Both the position numbers and the translations under genes were made by a program. The notes beneath the pieces were generated by a model. That model ran no database searches, was not told the origin of the DNA, and worked only from the letters and a program-made list of their open reading frames with translations. Shown here one piece after another: positions 44,684 to 54,202 of a stretch of DNA of 64,000 nucleotides. Each line of letters begins with the position of its first letter. The first letter of the stretch is position 1. This DNA comes from Sphaerotilus hippei (GTDB lineage Bacteria; Pseudomonadota; Gammaproteobacteria; Burkholderiales; Burkholderiaceae_C): positions 291,075-355,074 of the forward strand of contig NZ_QJJS01000003.1 in NCBI RefSeq assembly GCF_003201595.1, given 5' to 3'.

Positions 44684-46342
44684 TCAGGACGGGTCGAGCA
44701 CCCGGGCCACGTCGGCCGAGGCGGCCAGCAGCGCCCGGGTGAAATCGCTGCGCGGCTGGCGCAGCACCTCGTCGGTCGGGCCGGACTCGACCAGCCGGCC
44801 GTCCTTCATCACCACCACGTGGTGGGCCATCGCGGCGACGACGTCGATGTCGTGGGTGATCAGCAGGTAGCTCAGGCCACGCTCGTGCTGCAGGCGCTGC
44901 AGCAGCTGCAGGATCTGCTGCTGCACGGTGACGTCCAGCGCGCTAGTGGGCTCGTCGAGCACCAGCAGGCCCGGCTGCACCACCAGCGCGCGCGCCAGCG
45001 CCAGCCGTTGGCGCTGGCCGCCGGAGAACTCGTGCGGGTAACGCGCCAGCAGGCCGGGGAAACGGTCCGGCGACAGGCCGACGTCGGCCAGCGTGTCCAG
45101 CACGCGCTGGCGGACCTCGGCCGGGCCCAGCGACGGGTGGTGCACGCCCAGGCCCTCGGCCACGATCTGCTCGACGGTGCGCCGCGGCGACAGCGACGAG
45201 AACGGATCCTGGAACACCACCTGCACCCGCCGGCGCAGCGCCCGGTCGGCGCCGAGCCGGCCGGTCCAGGCCTGCCCGTCGATGCTCAGCTCGCCGGTGC
45301 AGGGCAGCAGCCCCAGCGCGGCCAGCGCCAGCGTCGACTTGCCGGAGCCGGATTCGCCGATGACCCCCAGCGTGCGGCCGACCGGCAGGTCGAGGTCGGC
45401 GCCCTGCACCGCCACCCGCTCATCCGTGCCGAACCAGCCGCGCAGGCCCGGCCGGGGGATCGTGTAGGCCACCCGCAGGCCGCGCGCGCGCAGCAGCGGC
45501 ACGGCCTGCGTCGGGGCCGGCCGCAGGTCGCGGCGCGGCCGGCTGTCGAGCAGGCGGCGGGTGTAGGGATGGGCCGGGGTCTCGACGACCTGCTGCACCG
45601 GGCCCTGCTCGACCAGCCGGCCGCGCTCCATCACCATCACCCGGTCGGCGAAGCGCCGCACCAGGTGCAGGTCGTGGGTGATCAGCAGCACGGCGAGGCG
45701 GTGCTCACGCTGCAGCTCGTCGAGCAGGTCGAGGATCTGCAGCCGCACGGTCGCGTCCAGCGCGGTGGTCGGCTCGTCGGCGATCAGCAGGCGCGGCTCG
45801 CCGGCCAGCGCCATCGCGATCATCGCGCGCTGCCGCTGGCCGCCCGAGAGCTGGTGCGGGAAGGCGCAGGCACGCTGCTGCGGCTCGGCGATGCCGGTGC
45901 GCGCCAGCAGCGCCACCGCCTGGCGCCAGGCCTGGGCGCGGGAGACGAGCTGGTGCACCTCGATGACCTCGGCGATCTGGTCGCCGATGCTCAGCAGCGG
46001 GTTCAACGCCGTCATCGGCTCCTGGAAGATGGTCGCCACCTGCCGGCCGCGCACGGCCCGCAGCTCGGGCAGGTCGAGCTGCAGCAGGTCACGCGGGCCT
46101 TCGCCGGGGCCGCCCGGATCGAACAGCGCCTGCCCGCCGACCTGGGCCTGGGGCACCAGCCGCAGCAGGCTGAAGGCGCTCACCGTCTTGCCCGAGCCGG
46201 ACTCGCCGACCAGCGCCAGCCGCTCGCCGGCCTGCAGCTCGAAGCTCATGCCCTGCACCACCGGCCGGCCGGCGAACGAGACCGACAGGTCCCGCACCGA
46301 CAGCAGCGGCCGCGGGCCGCCGGGACGGGTGGCCGCGTTCAT
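44684..46342 (-). CDS. yejF: Peptide ABC transporter, fused double ATPase (YejF type)
   Basis: This 552-residue protein has two complete ABC ATPase halves. The first has [13 protein letters not shown] near residue 40 and [16 protein letters not shown] near residue 165. The second has [13 protein letters not shown] near residue 327 and [15 protein letters not shown] near residue 438. It powers uptake of peptides through the YejB/YejE channel. The start ATGA overlaps the yejE stop. Confidence 0.93.
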   Translation of the reverse strand: MNAATRPGGPRPLLSVRDLSVSFAGRPVVQGMSFELQAGERLALVGESGSGKTVSAFSLLRLVPQAQVGGQALFDPGGPGEGPRDLLQLDLPELRAVRGRQVATIFQEPMTALNPLLSIGDQIAEVIEVHQLVSRAQAWRQAVALLARTGIAEPQQRACAFPHQLSGGQRQRAMIAMALAGEPRLLIADEPTTALDATVRLQILDLLDELQREHRLAVLLITHDLHLVRRFADRVMVMERGRLVEQGPVQQVVETPAHPYTRRLLDSRPRRDLRPAPTQAVPLLRARGLRVAYTIPRPGLRGWFGTDERVAVQGADLDLPVGRTLGVIGESGSGKSTLALAALGLLPCTGELSIDGQAWTGRLGADRALRRRVQVVFQDPFSSLSPRRTVEQIVAEGLGVHHPSLGPAEVRQRVLDTLADVGLSPDRFPGLLARYPHEFSGGQRQRLALARALVVQPGLLVLDEPTSALDVTVQQQILQLLQRLQHERGLSYLLITHDIDVVAAMAHHVVVMKDGRLVESGPTDEVLRQPRSDFTRALLAASADVARVLDPS

Positions 46343-47418
46343 GGCTGCATCTCCTTGCGCGGATCGAGCGCATCGCGCAGCGCGTCACCGATGAAGGTCA
46401 GCAGCAGCAGCGTCAGCACCAGCACGGCGAAGGTCGACAGCGAGATCCACCACGCGTCGATGTTGTTCTTGCCCTGGGCCAGCATCTCGCCCAGGCTGGG
46501 CGTGTCCGAGGGCACGCCCAGACCGAGGAAGTCCAGCGAGGTCAGCGCCAGGATGGCCGCGCTCATGCGGAAGGGCAGGAAGGTCACCACCGGCGTGAGG
46601 CTGTTGGGCAGCACGTGGCGCCAGATGATCTGGCCGTGGCTCAGGCCCATCGCCCGCGCGGCGCGCACATGGTCGAGCTGGCGGTTGCGCAGGAACTCGG
46701 CACGCACGTAGTCCGACAGCCCCATCCAGCCGAACAGGCTCAGCAGCACCAGCAGCAGGCCCAGGCCGGGCTCGAACACCGCCGCCAGGATGATCAGCAG
46801 GTAGAGCTCGGGCATGGAGCTCCAGATCTCGATGAAACGCTGGAAGGCCAGGTCGGTGCGCCCGCCGAAATAACCCTGGAGCGCGCCGGTCAGCACGCCC
46901 AGCAGCGTGCCCACCGCCGTCAGCGCCAGCCCGAACAGCACCGAGACGCGAAAGCCGTAGAGCAGCCGCGCCAGGATGTCGCGGCCGCGGTCGTCGGTGC
47001 CCAGCCAGTTCTCGCTCGACGGAGCGGCCGGGTTCGGTGAGGAGGCGAAGTAGTTGATCGTGCGGTGGTGGTAGCGGTTGGGCGGATAAAGCGCGAAGTT
47101 GCCCGGCCGGGCCAGCTGGGCGGCGATGAACGGGTCGAGGTAGTCGGTCGGGGTCTCGAAGTCGCCGCCGAAGGTGGTCTCCGGCAGGGTCTGGACCAGC
47201 GGCACGTACCAGCGGCCGTCGTGGCGCACCAGCAGCGGCAGGTTGTTGGACAGCAGCTCGGCACCCAGGCTGAGCAGCACCAGCCCCCCGAACAGGCACA
47301 GGCTCCACCAGCCCAGCCGGTGCTGGCGAAAGCGCTGCCAGGCGCGCCGCGAGGGCGACAGGGACGGAGCCGGCGCCACGGGCCCGGCAGCGGGAGGAGA
47401 CACGATGGCACTCATCAT
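46339..47418 (-). CDS. yejE: Peptide ABC transporter permease (YejE type)
   Basis: This 359-residue inner-membrane protein has a first helix near residues 38-58 and a BPD-type permease domain at about 155-350. WLGTDDRGRDILARLLYGFR near residue 140 and the EAA-loop segment RAARAMGLSHGQIIWRHVLP near residue 253 are typical. LGLGVPSDTPSLGEMLAQG near residue 298 closes it. It lies 7 bp after yejB. Confidence 0.93.
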   Translation of the reverse strand: MMSAIVSPPAAGPVAPAPSLSPSRRAWQRFRQHRLGWWSLCLFGGLVLLSLGAELLSNNLPLLVRHDGRWYVPLVQTLPETTFGGDFETPTDYLDPFIAAQLARPGNFALYPPNRYHHRTINYFASSPNPAAPSSENWLGTDDRGRDILARLLYGFRVSVLFGLALTAVGTLLGVLTGALQGYFGGRTDLAFQRFIEIWSSMPELYLLIILAAVFEPGLGLLLVLLSLFGWMGLSDYVRAEFLRNRQLDHVRAARAMGLSHGQIIWRHVLPNSLTPVVTFLPFRMSAAILALTSLDFLGLGVPSDTPSLGEMLAQGKNNIDAWWISLSTFAVLVLTLLLLTFIGDALRDALDPRKEMQP

Positions 47419-47425
47419 CCGGACT

Positions 47426-48463
47426 TCAGTCGAAGCGCACCCGGGGGTCGACCCAGACGTAGCAGAGGTCGCCGATCAGCCGGGTCACCAGCCCGATCAG
47501 CGTGAACAGGTAGAGCGTGCCCAGCACGACCGGGTAGTCGCGCCGCATCACCGCCTCGTAGCCCAGCAGGCCCAGGCCGTCGAGCGAGAACAGCGTCTCG
47601 ATCAGCAGCGAGCCGGTGAAGAAGGCGCCGATGAACGCCGCCGGAAAGCCGGTGATCAGCGGGATCGAGGCGTTGCGCAGCACATGGCGCCACAGCACGC
47701 GCCGCTCGTCCAGGCCCTTGGCCCGGGCGGTGATGACGTACTGCTTGCCGATCTCCTCGAGGAAGGTGTTCTTGGTCAGCATCGTGATCACCGCGAAGCT
47801 GCCCAGCACGCTGGCGGTCACCGGCAGCGTGATGTGCCAGAGGTAGTCGACCACCTTCGCGCCGACGCTCAGCTCGTCCCAGTTCGCCGAGGTCAGCCCG
47901 CGCAGCGGGAACCAGGCCAGCAGGCTGCCGCCGCCGAACAGCACCAGCAGCGCCACGCCCAGCACGAAGCCGGGGATCGCGTAGCCGGCCAGCACCAGCA
48001 GGCTGCTCACCGCGTCGAAGCGCGAGCCGGCGCGCACCGCCTTGGCGATGCCCAGCGGCACCGAGATCAGGTAGCTGAGGACAAACGTCCACAGCCCCAG
48101 CGAGATCGACACCGGCAGCTTCTGCCGCACCAGGCTCCAGACGTCCTGGTGGTGGTGGAAGCTCTGGCCCAGGTCGAAGCGCGCGAAGGACTTCAGCATC
48201 TGCCAGAAGCGCTCCAGCGGCGGCTTGTCGAAGCCGTAGAGCTTGCGGATCTCCTCGAGCTGGGCCGGCTCGACGCCCTGGCGGCCGCGGTAGCCCGTCG
48301 CCCGCGCGGCGGTCTCGCCCCCGCCCTGGCGGCCCTCGAGCTGCGCGACCATCTGCTCGACCGGCCCGCCCGGCACGAACTGGATCACCGCGAAGGTCAG
48401 CGCCAGCACGCCCAGCAGCGTGGGCACCATCAGCAGCAGGCGCCGCAGCACATAGCTCCACAT
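47426..48463 (-). CDS. yejB: Peptide ABC transporter permease (YejB type)
   Basis: This 345-residue inner-membrane protein begins MWSYVLRRLLLMVPTLLGV, a typical DppB-class first helix. The Yej-type insertion VEQMVAQLEGRQGGGE (residues of about 35-50) distinguishes it from general dipeptide permeases. ARAKGLDERRVLWRHVLRNA near residue 245 is the EAA loop. Its ATG shares bases with the stop of the binding-protein gene (TGATG). Confidence 0.94.
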   Translation of the reverse strand: MWSYVLRRLLLMVPTLLGVLALTFAVIQFVPGGPVEQMVAQLEGRQGGGETAARATGYRGRQGVEPAQLEEIRKLYGFDKPPLERFWQMLKSFARFDLGQSFHHHQDVWSLVRQKLPVSISLGLWTFVLSYLISVPLGIAKAVRAGSRFDAVSSLLVLAGYAIPGFVLGVALLVLFGGGSLLAWFPLRGLTSANWDELSVGAKVVDYLWHITLPVTASVLGSFAVITMLTKNTFLEEIGKQYVITARAKGLDERRVLWRHVLRNASIPLITGFPAAFIGAFFTGSLLIETLFSLDGLGLLGYEAVMRRDYPVVLGTLYLFTLIGLVTRLIGDLCYVWVDPRVRFD

Positions 48464-50322
48464 CAGCGCTTTCCTTCCACCGGCGCGACGCTCCACCAGC
48501 AGCTCAGCGCCCAGTCCTCGGGTTCGTAGAAACGCGGCAGTCGCGCCGGCTGCTCGAAGCGGCCCGCCCGCCAGGCCACCCGGTGCACGCCCGAATACCA
48601 GTGCGGCACGGCGTAGTGCCCGTGGCGCAGCACCCGGTCGAGCGCACGCGCGGCGCTCACCAGCTCGGCGCGGGTGCGTGCGGCCATCAGCCGCGTGATC
48701 AGCGCATCGACCGCCGGATCGGCGACGCCGCCGGCGTTGGTCGAGCCCGGCGTGTTCGCCAGGCTGGAGTGGAAGGCCTGGAACTGCTCGGCGCCCGGGT
48801 TCAGCCGGCCGAGGATGCGGCGGGTCATCAGCTCGAAGTCGAAGGCCTTCATGCGCTTCTCGAACACCGCGTAGTCGACCACCCGGAAGCTCGCCCGGAT
48901 GCCCAGCTTCTCCAGCGACCGCAGCACCGGCAGCACGACCCGGCCCATGCTTTCGCTGTTGTCGAGGAACTCGAGCGTGAAGGGCTCGCCGCGGGCATCG
49001 CGCAGCGCGCCGTCCCGATAGGTCCAGCCCGCGGCGGCCAGCAGCGCGCGTGCCTGGCGCAGGTTGTCGCGCAGCGAGCCCGGTGGCGCGGTGCTGGGGG
49101 GCATGGGCACCGGCTGCTCGAACACCGCCGGAGCCAGCTGCGCACGCAGCGGCGCCAGCAGCGCCAGCTCGTCGGGCCCGGGCAGGCCGCGGGCCTCGTA
49201 TTCGCTCTGGGTGAAATACCCGCGCAGCCGGCCGTAGGCGCCGTAGAACAGCTGGCGGTTCATCCACTCGTAGTCCATCGCCAGCCCGATCGCCTGGCGC
49301 ACCCGCGCATCGGCGAGCCGGGGCAGCCGGGTGTTGAAGATGAAACCCTGGAAGCCGGTCGCGTTGCCATGCTGCAGCTCGCGCTTGATCAGCTCGCCGC
49401 TGTCGAAGCGTCCGCCCTTGTACTGGCGGGCCCAGTCCTTGGCGGTGAAGGCCTGGATGAAGTCGAACTCGCCGGCCTTGAAGCCCTCGAAGGCGGCGAC
49501 GTTGTCCGCGTACATCTGGTAGGTGATGCGGTCGAAGTTGAACTGGCCGCGGCGCACGTTCAGGTCACGCGCCCAGTAGGCCGGGTCCCGCTCGTAGCGG
49601 ATCTCCTTGCCGAAGTCGACCCGCCCGATCCGGTAGGGGCCCGAGGCGATCGGATGCTCGGTGACGATGCGGTCCAGCGCCCGCGGCTGGCCATCGACCT
49701 GGCCCCAGCGGCGGCTGAACACCGGCAGGCTGCCGACGATCAGCGGCAGCTCGGCATTGGGGCGCCGGAAGTCGAAGCGGATGCGGCGCTCGTCGAGCAC
49801 CACGGCCGCGCGCACGTCACCGAAATAGGCCGAATACTGCGGCGAGGCGCCCGGGCCGGTGAGCTGGTCGAAGGTGTGCTTGACGTCGGCGGCCCGCACC
49901 GGCTCGCCGTCGTGGAACCGGGCCTTCGGGTTCAGGCGGAACAGCACCGACAGGCCGTCGGGTGCCACCGCCACGTCCTCGGCCAGCAGGCCGTAGGCGG
50001 TGGCGGGCTCGTCGAGGGTGCCCACCAGCAGCGTGTCGAACACCAGGCTCAGCAGGCCCGGGGGCTCGGTGCCCTTGAGCGTGAACGGATTGAACTTGTC
50101 GAAGGTGCTGGCGATGACCGGCGCCACCAGCGAGATCGCGCCCCCGCGCGGGGCCTCGGGGTTGACGTAGTCGAAGTGGCGGAAGCCGGCCGGGTAGCGG
50201 ATGTCGCCGAACTGCGCATGGGCGTGGGCGGCCCAGGCGCCGGCCGGGCCCAGCAGCATCAGCAGGCCGAGCAGCCCGCCCCGCAGGGATGCACGCAGCA
50301 GCGCCTCGGCCCGTCGACTCAT
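48463..50322 (-). CDS. yejA: Periplasmic peptide-binding protein (YejA type)
   Basis: This 619-residue protein has a signal peptide (hydrophobic residues of about 14-30, ending AGAWA). It is followed by HFDYVNPEAPRGGAISL near residue 50, the YejA opening. The SBP_bac_5 domain covers the rest, with RFHDGEPVRAADVKHTFDQL near residue 125. YejA relatives bind peptides such as microcin C or, in alphaproteobacteria, cell-wall muropeptides. Its start overlaps the stop of the LD-carboxypeptidase gene by 4 bases, which supports a wall-peptide ligand here. Confidence 0.93.
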   Translation of the reverse strand: MSRRAEALLRASLRGGLLGLLMLLGPAGAWAAHAHAQFGDIRYPAGFRHFDYVNPEAPRGGAISLVAPVIASTFDKFNPFTLKGTEPPGLLSLVFDTLLVGTLDEPATAYGLLAEDVAVAPDGLSVLFRLNPKARFHDGEPVRAADVKHTFDQLTGPGASPQYSAYFGDVRAAVVLDERRIRFDFRRPNAELPLIVGSLPVFSRRWGQVDGQPRALDRIVTEHPIASGPYRIGRVDFGKEIRYERDPAYWARDLNVRRGQFNFDRITYQMYADNVAAFEGFKAGEFDFIQAFTAKDWARQYKGGRFDSGELIKRELQHGNATGFQGFIFNTRLPRLADARVRQAIGLAMDYEWMNRQLFYGAYGRLRGYFTQSEYEARGLPGPDELALLAPLRAQLAPAVFEQPVPMPPSTAPPGSLRDNLRQARALLAAAGWTYRDGALRDARGEPFTLEFLDNSESMGRVVLPVLRSLEKLGIRASFRVVDYAVFEKRMKAFDFELMTRRILGRLNPGAEQFQAFHSSLANTPGSTNAGGVADPAVDALITRLMAARTRAELVSAARALDRVLRHGHYAVPHWYSGVHRVAWRAGRFEQPARLPRFYEPEDWALSCWWSVAPVEGKR

Positions 50323-51278
50323 CCCGCGTGGCCCCAGGCCAGCAGCGCGTCGCGCCCCTGCACCACGAACTCGACCTTGCGGCCGACCGGCAGCGTGACC
50401 TTGGTCTGGACATGGCCGAACGGCAGGCCGGTGACGATGGGCGTGGTGCAGACCGAGCGCAGGTGGGCCACCATGGCCTTGAGGTTGTAGCCGCGGTCCA
50501 GCGGCGACTTCTTCCAGCCGCCGAAGTCGCCCAGCACGACGGCCTTCTGCGCCCCCAGCACTCCCGCCTGCTGCAGCTGCAGCAGCTGGCGCTCGACACG
50601 GTAGGGGTGTTCGTTGACGTCCTCGAGGAACAGGATGCCGCCCTTGACCCGGGGCCAGTGCGGCGTGCCCAGCAGCGAGCACAGCACCGTCAGGTTGCCG
50701 CCCCACAGCAGGCCCTTGACGTCGAGCCCGTCCAGGCCGGCCTCGGTGCGGAAGCCCACGGCCTCGAGCTCGCCGGTCATGGCCTCGACGAAGCAGTCGG
50801 GCGTGATCTCGTCGAGGCCGCCGTCGGCCTCGGGGCGACCGAAGTCGTCGCAGGCGAGCGGGCCCGCCCAGCTCGGCGCCTTGGTGTGCGCCAGCAGGCC
50901 CAGCTGCAGGGCGGTCTGGTCGCTGTAGCCGACCCAGCGGGTGCCCTGCTCGACCGAGCGGGCCAGCAGCGCCCAGTCGATGCGGTCGAGCAGGCGAGTC
51001 AGCCCATAGCCGCCGCGGGTGGCCAGCGCCACCGACGGGGCCGCCGCGGCCACCCGGTGCAGCGCCGCCAGCCGCACCTCGTCGTCACCGGCGAAACGCT
51101 GGAAACGGGCGCCGGCGCTCTCGTCGATCGTCACGTCGAAGCCCAGCGCGGCCAGGCGGCGCGCGGCCAGGCGGATCGATGGGGCCTTGGCCACCACCCC
51201 GGACGGACTGTAGATCGTCAGGTCGAGCGCCTCGCTCGGCAGTTCGTGGTGGTCCGGGGAAGTCTCGAGGTCGCTCAT
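50319..51278 (-). CDS. ldcA: LD-carboxypeptidase (muramoyltetrapeptide carboxypeptidase)
   Basis: This 319-residue protein is a full-length S66-family peptidase. It removes the terminal D-alanine from tetrapeptides during murein recycling, in the cytoplasm. LTIYSPSGVVAKAP near residue 19, ATRGGYGLTRLLDRIDW near residue 85, and GGNLTVLCSLLGTPHWP near residue 195 (Asn-Leu motif) are family landmarks. No signal peptide is present. It is between tadA (4 bp) and yejA (4-base overlap). Confidence 0.9.
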   Translation of the reverse strand: MSDLETSPDHHELPSEALDLTIYSPSGVVAKAPSIRLAARRLAALGFDVTIDESAGARFQRFAGDDEVRLAALHRVAAAAPSVALATRGGYGLTRLLDRIDWALLARSVEQGTRWVGYSDQTALQLGLLAHTKAPSWAGPLACDDFGRPEADGGLDEITPDCFVEAMTGELEAVGFRTEAGLDGLDVKGLLWGGNLTVLCSLLGTPHWPRVKGGILFLEDVNEHPYRVERQLLQLQQAGVLGAQKAVVLGDFGGWKKSPLDRGYNLKAMVAHLRSVCTTPIVTGLPFGHVQTKVTLPVGRKVEFVVQGRDALLAWGHAG

Positions 51279-51282
51279 GCGG

Positions 51283-51909
51283 TCAGTCCAGGTGCGGGGT
51301 CGGCGGGTCGGGCTCCAGCTCGCTCGCCTCGCCGGTCGGGATGACCTCGGGCGCCTCGCTGGCGGCCGGCGATGGTAGCGCAGCGGTCTGCGGCGGCTGG
51401 CGCCGGGCCTTCTGCTCGGCCCGGCGGCGCGCGAAGAACTCGCGCAGCAGCTGCCCGCAGGGCTCGGCCAGCACGCCGCCCTGCACCGCCGTCTGGTGGT
51501 TGAGCTGCGGCTGGGCGAACAGGTCGACCACCGAGCCGGCCGCACCGGTCTTGGGGTCCCAGGCGCCGAACACGACCCGCTTGAAACGGGCGTGCATCAG
51601 CGCCATCGCGCACATGGCGCAAGGCTCGAGCGTGACGAAGAGCTCGCACTCGGGCAGGCGGTAGTTCTCCAGCAGCGTGGCCGCATGGCGCAGCGCCACC
51701 AGCTCGGCGTGCGCCGTCGGGTCGTTGGTGGTGATGGGCCGGTTGTAGCCGGTGGCGATCACCTGGCCGTGGCGCATGATCACCGCACCGACCGGCACCT
51801 CGCCGATCAGCTCGGCGTTGAGCGCCTGGTCGAGCGCCAGGCGCATGGCGTGCTCGTCGGCGGGCGAGACCGGCGGTCGGGCCTCGGGGTCCAGCAGGGG
51901 TTCAGACAT
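51283..51909 (-). CDS. tadA: tRNA-specific adenosine-34 deaminase
   Basis: This 208-residue zinc deaminase converts A34 to inosine in tRNA-Arg(ACG). The zinc and catalytic motifs are HAELVALR near residue 67 and TLEPCAMCAMAL near residue 92. The last 45 residues are an acidic, Pro/Ala-rich tail beyond the usual enzyme. The start overlaps the diguanylate cyclase stop by 8 bases. Confidence 0.95.
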   Translation of the reverse strand: MSEPLLDPEARPPVSPADEHAMRLALDQALNAELIGEVPVGAVIMRHGQVIATGYNRPITTNDPTAHAELVALRHAATLLENYRLPECELFVTLEPCAMCAMALMHARFKRVVFGAWDPKTGAAGSVVDLFAQPQLNHQTAVQGGVLAEPCGQLLREFFARRRAEQKARRQPPQTAALPSPAASEAPEVIPTGEASELEPDPPTPHLD

Positions 51910-53044
51910 GGGCCGAGATCATAGCCACGGGCGCGGGCCCGCCGGCCACCACGACCCGGTTGCGCCCCAGCCGCTTGGCCTGGTAGAGCGCGCGGTCGGC
52001 CGCGGCGACCAGCGCCTGCGTCGAGCCGCCCTGCGCGGGATGGCTCGCCACGCCGATCGACCAGGTCATGCGCAGGGCCCGGCCCCCGGCCTCCAGCGGC
52101 CGCTCGGCCAGCTCGAGGCAGCAGCGCTGCGCACAGGCCTCGGCCTGCGCCTCGGACATGCCCGGCAGCAGCACCAGGAACTCCTCGCCGCCGTAGCGGC
52201 AGACGGCGTCCCCGGCGCGCACCTGGGTGCGCAGCAGGGCCGCCACGCGGCGCAGCACCTCGTCGCCGGTCTGGTGGCCGCAGTCGTCGTTGACCTGCTT
52301 GAAATGGTCGAGGTCCATCAGCATCAGGCTCAGCGGCACGCCGTGCCGCACGGCCTGCGCCAGCTCGCGCTCCATCGTGTCCACCAGGTAGCGGCGGTTG
52401 AACAGTCCGGTCAGCGGGTCGCGGATGGCCTGCTCCTCGAGCTGCGCGTGCAGGCGCCGGTTCTGCTCGAGCTGCTGCTGCAGCGCCTGTTCGCTGGCGC
52501 GCAGCTGCTGGCGCGCCTCGTGCAGCTTGACCGAGCGGCGCTGCGCGCTCAGCGCCACCAGCGACAGGTAGACGTGCAGCGTGAGCACGCCCAGCGCCGT
52601 CGCCAGCCCGCCCATCTGCGGGCGCCACGCCAGGCTGCCGAGCGCCACGACCACCAGCACGCCGGCGGCCATCGAGGCCAGCGCCTCGGCCAGCCCGCGC
52701 AGACCGCGGAAGGCCGTCAGGTTGAAACAGGCCCCGATCGACAGGATCAGCGTGAGCACCAGCGGGAAACCCAGCGCGGCCATCCACAGGCCGAAGCCCG
52801 CGCCGTCGACCAGCATGTTGAAGAACTCGGCCCGGATCGGCCGCGTCGACCGGCGGGCCAGCAGGTACTGCAGCTGCGGGCCGATCAGGAACTGCAGCAC
52901 CAGCGCCACCCAGGCCCACGGCCCCAAGGGCTGATCGAGCAGCTGCACCCCGATCGCGGCGAACAGCAGCACGAAGCAGCTGGTCCGGTTGCGGTGATTC
53001 ATCCGGACGATCCAGTGCACGATCGGCGGCGGGGTGGAGGACAT
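51902..53044 (-). CDS. MASE2-GGDEF diguanylate cyclase
   Basis: This 380-residue protein has an N-terminal membrane sensor of the MASE2 type (residues of about 8-165, opening WIVRMNHRNRTSCFVLLF). A short coiled coil (about 172-205) precedes a GGDEF domain. The active site reads RYGGEEF at 283-289, and the inhibitory I-site RAGD at 277-280 is intact, five residues before it. It should make c-di-GMP under product control. It begins a compact minus-strand run with tadA, ldcA and yejABEF. Confidence 0.92.
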   Translation of the reverse strand: MSSTPPPIVHWIVRMNHRNRTSCFVLLFAAIGVQLLDQPLGPWAWVALVLQFLIGPQLQYLLARRSTRPIRAEFFNMLVDGAGFGLWMAALGFPLVLTLILSIGACFNLTAFRGLRGLAEALASMAAGVLVVVALGSLAWRPQMGGLATALGVLTLHVYLSLVALSAQRRSVKLHEARQQLRASEQALQQQLEQNRRLHAQLEEQAIRDPLTGLFNRRYLVDTMERELAQAVRHGVPLSLMLMDLDHFKQVNDDCGHQTGDEVLRRVAALLRTQVRAGDAVCRYGGEEFLVLLPGMSEAQAEACAQRCCLELAERPLEAGGRALRMTWSIGVASHPAQGGSTQALVAAADRALYQAKRLGRNRVVVAGGPAPVAMISAHV

Positions 53045-53143
53045 GAGGGGGCTCGAGGCTGGGCGACCCCCGCAGTCTACCGACCGGAGCCCCCCGGGGT
53101 ACCGTCCAGCCCCCGGCTTCGATGCCGGCTATGCTGCGCGGCC

Positions 53144-54178
53144 ATGCCCCGTCCGCCCCCGCCCCCCGCCGCCCCGGTGCAGGACCTGCTGTTCGACGCG
53201 CCGGCCGACCCGGCGCCGATCGTGCAGGCGCACGACGCCGGCCCCGAGCTGCGCACGCTGGCCCGCCAGCTGCCCCCGCGGGTGCACCTGGGCACCTCGT
53301 CCTGGAGCTTTCCCGGCTGGGCCGGCCTGGTCTGGGCCGGCCGCCATGCCGACGGCACGCTGGCCCGCCACGGCCTGGCCGCCTACGCCCGCCACCCGCT
53401 GCTGCGCACCGTCAGCCTCGACCGCAGCTTCTACCGCCCGATGAGCGCGGCTCAGTTCGCGGCCTGCGCCGCGCAGGTGCCCGACGATTTCCGCTTCATC
53501 GTCAAGGCGCCGGCCCTGGTCGCCGACGCCGTGCTGCGGTCCGCGAACGGCCAGGGGCTGCAGCCCAACCCCGGCTTCCTCGACCCGGTGCTGGCGAGCG
53601 AGGCCTTCGTGAGCCCGGCGCTCGAGGGCCTGGGCCACCGGATCGGGGCGCTGGTGTTCGAGATTCCGCCGCTGCCCGCCGACCTGCGGCGTGACCTGCC
53701 GGCGCTGTTCAGGCGGCTGGCGCGCCTGCTCGGCGCGCTGCCCGCGCTGGCGCCCACCGCGCCGGACGCGGTGATCGCCGTCGAGGTGCGTGACCCGGAC
53801 TGGCTGGTGCCCGACCTGCGCGACGTGCTGCGCGAGACCGGCGCACGCTACTGCCTGGGCCTGCACCCTCGCCTGCCACCGATCGCCGCCCAGCTGCCGC
53901 TGCTGCGCGCGCTGTGGCCGGGGCCGTTCGTCTGCCGCTGGAGCCTGAACCGGCGGCACGGCGCCCAGGGCTACGACGCCGCCAAGGCCACATACGCACC
54001 GTTCGACCGGCTGCTCGACCCGGACCCGGACACGCGCGAGGCGCTGGCCCGCATCATCCGGGGCACGGCCGGCGCCGGATTCCCGGTCTACGTCTCGGTC
54101 AACAACAAGGCCGAGGGCTGCGCCCCCCGCTCGGTGATCGAGCTGGCGCGTGCCATCCTGGGTGACCTGAGCGCCTGA
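53144..54178 (+). CDS. DUF72 (YecE-family) protein
   Basis: This 344-residue TIM-barrel-like protein of unknown function matches PF01904. VHLGTSSWSFPGWAGLVW near residue 47 is the family opening, FRFIVKAPALVADAV near residue 117 follows, and YVSVNNKAEGCAPRSVIELA near residue 312 closes it. A TATGCT box about 13 bp before the start could be a -10 element. It is divergent from the cyclase gene and convergent with the eptA-like gene. Confidence 0.85.
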   Translation: MPRPPPPPAAPVQDLLFDAPADPAPIVQAHDAGPELRTLARQLPPRVHLGTSSWSFPGWAGLVWAGRHADGTLARHGLAAYARHPLLRTVSLDRSFYRPMSAAQFAACAAQVPDDFRFIVKAPALVADAVLRSANGQGLQPNPGFLDPVLASEAFVSPALEGLGHRIGALVFEIPPLPADLRRDLPALFRRLARLLGALPALAPTAPDAVIAVEVRDPDWLVPDLRDVLRETGARYCLGLHPRLPPIAAQLPLLRALWPGPFVCRWSLNRRHGAQGYDAAKATYAPFDRLLDPDPDTREALARIIRGTAGAGFPVYVSVNNKAEGCAPRSVIELARAILGDLSA

Positions 54179-54202
54179 GCGCCGGCCGCAGGCGCCCCGG
54201 GC

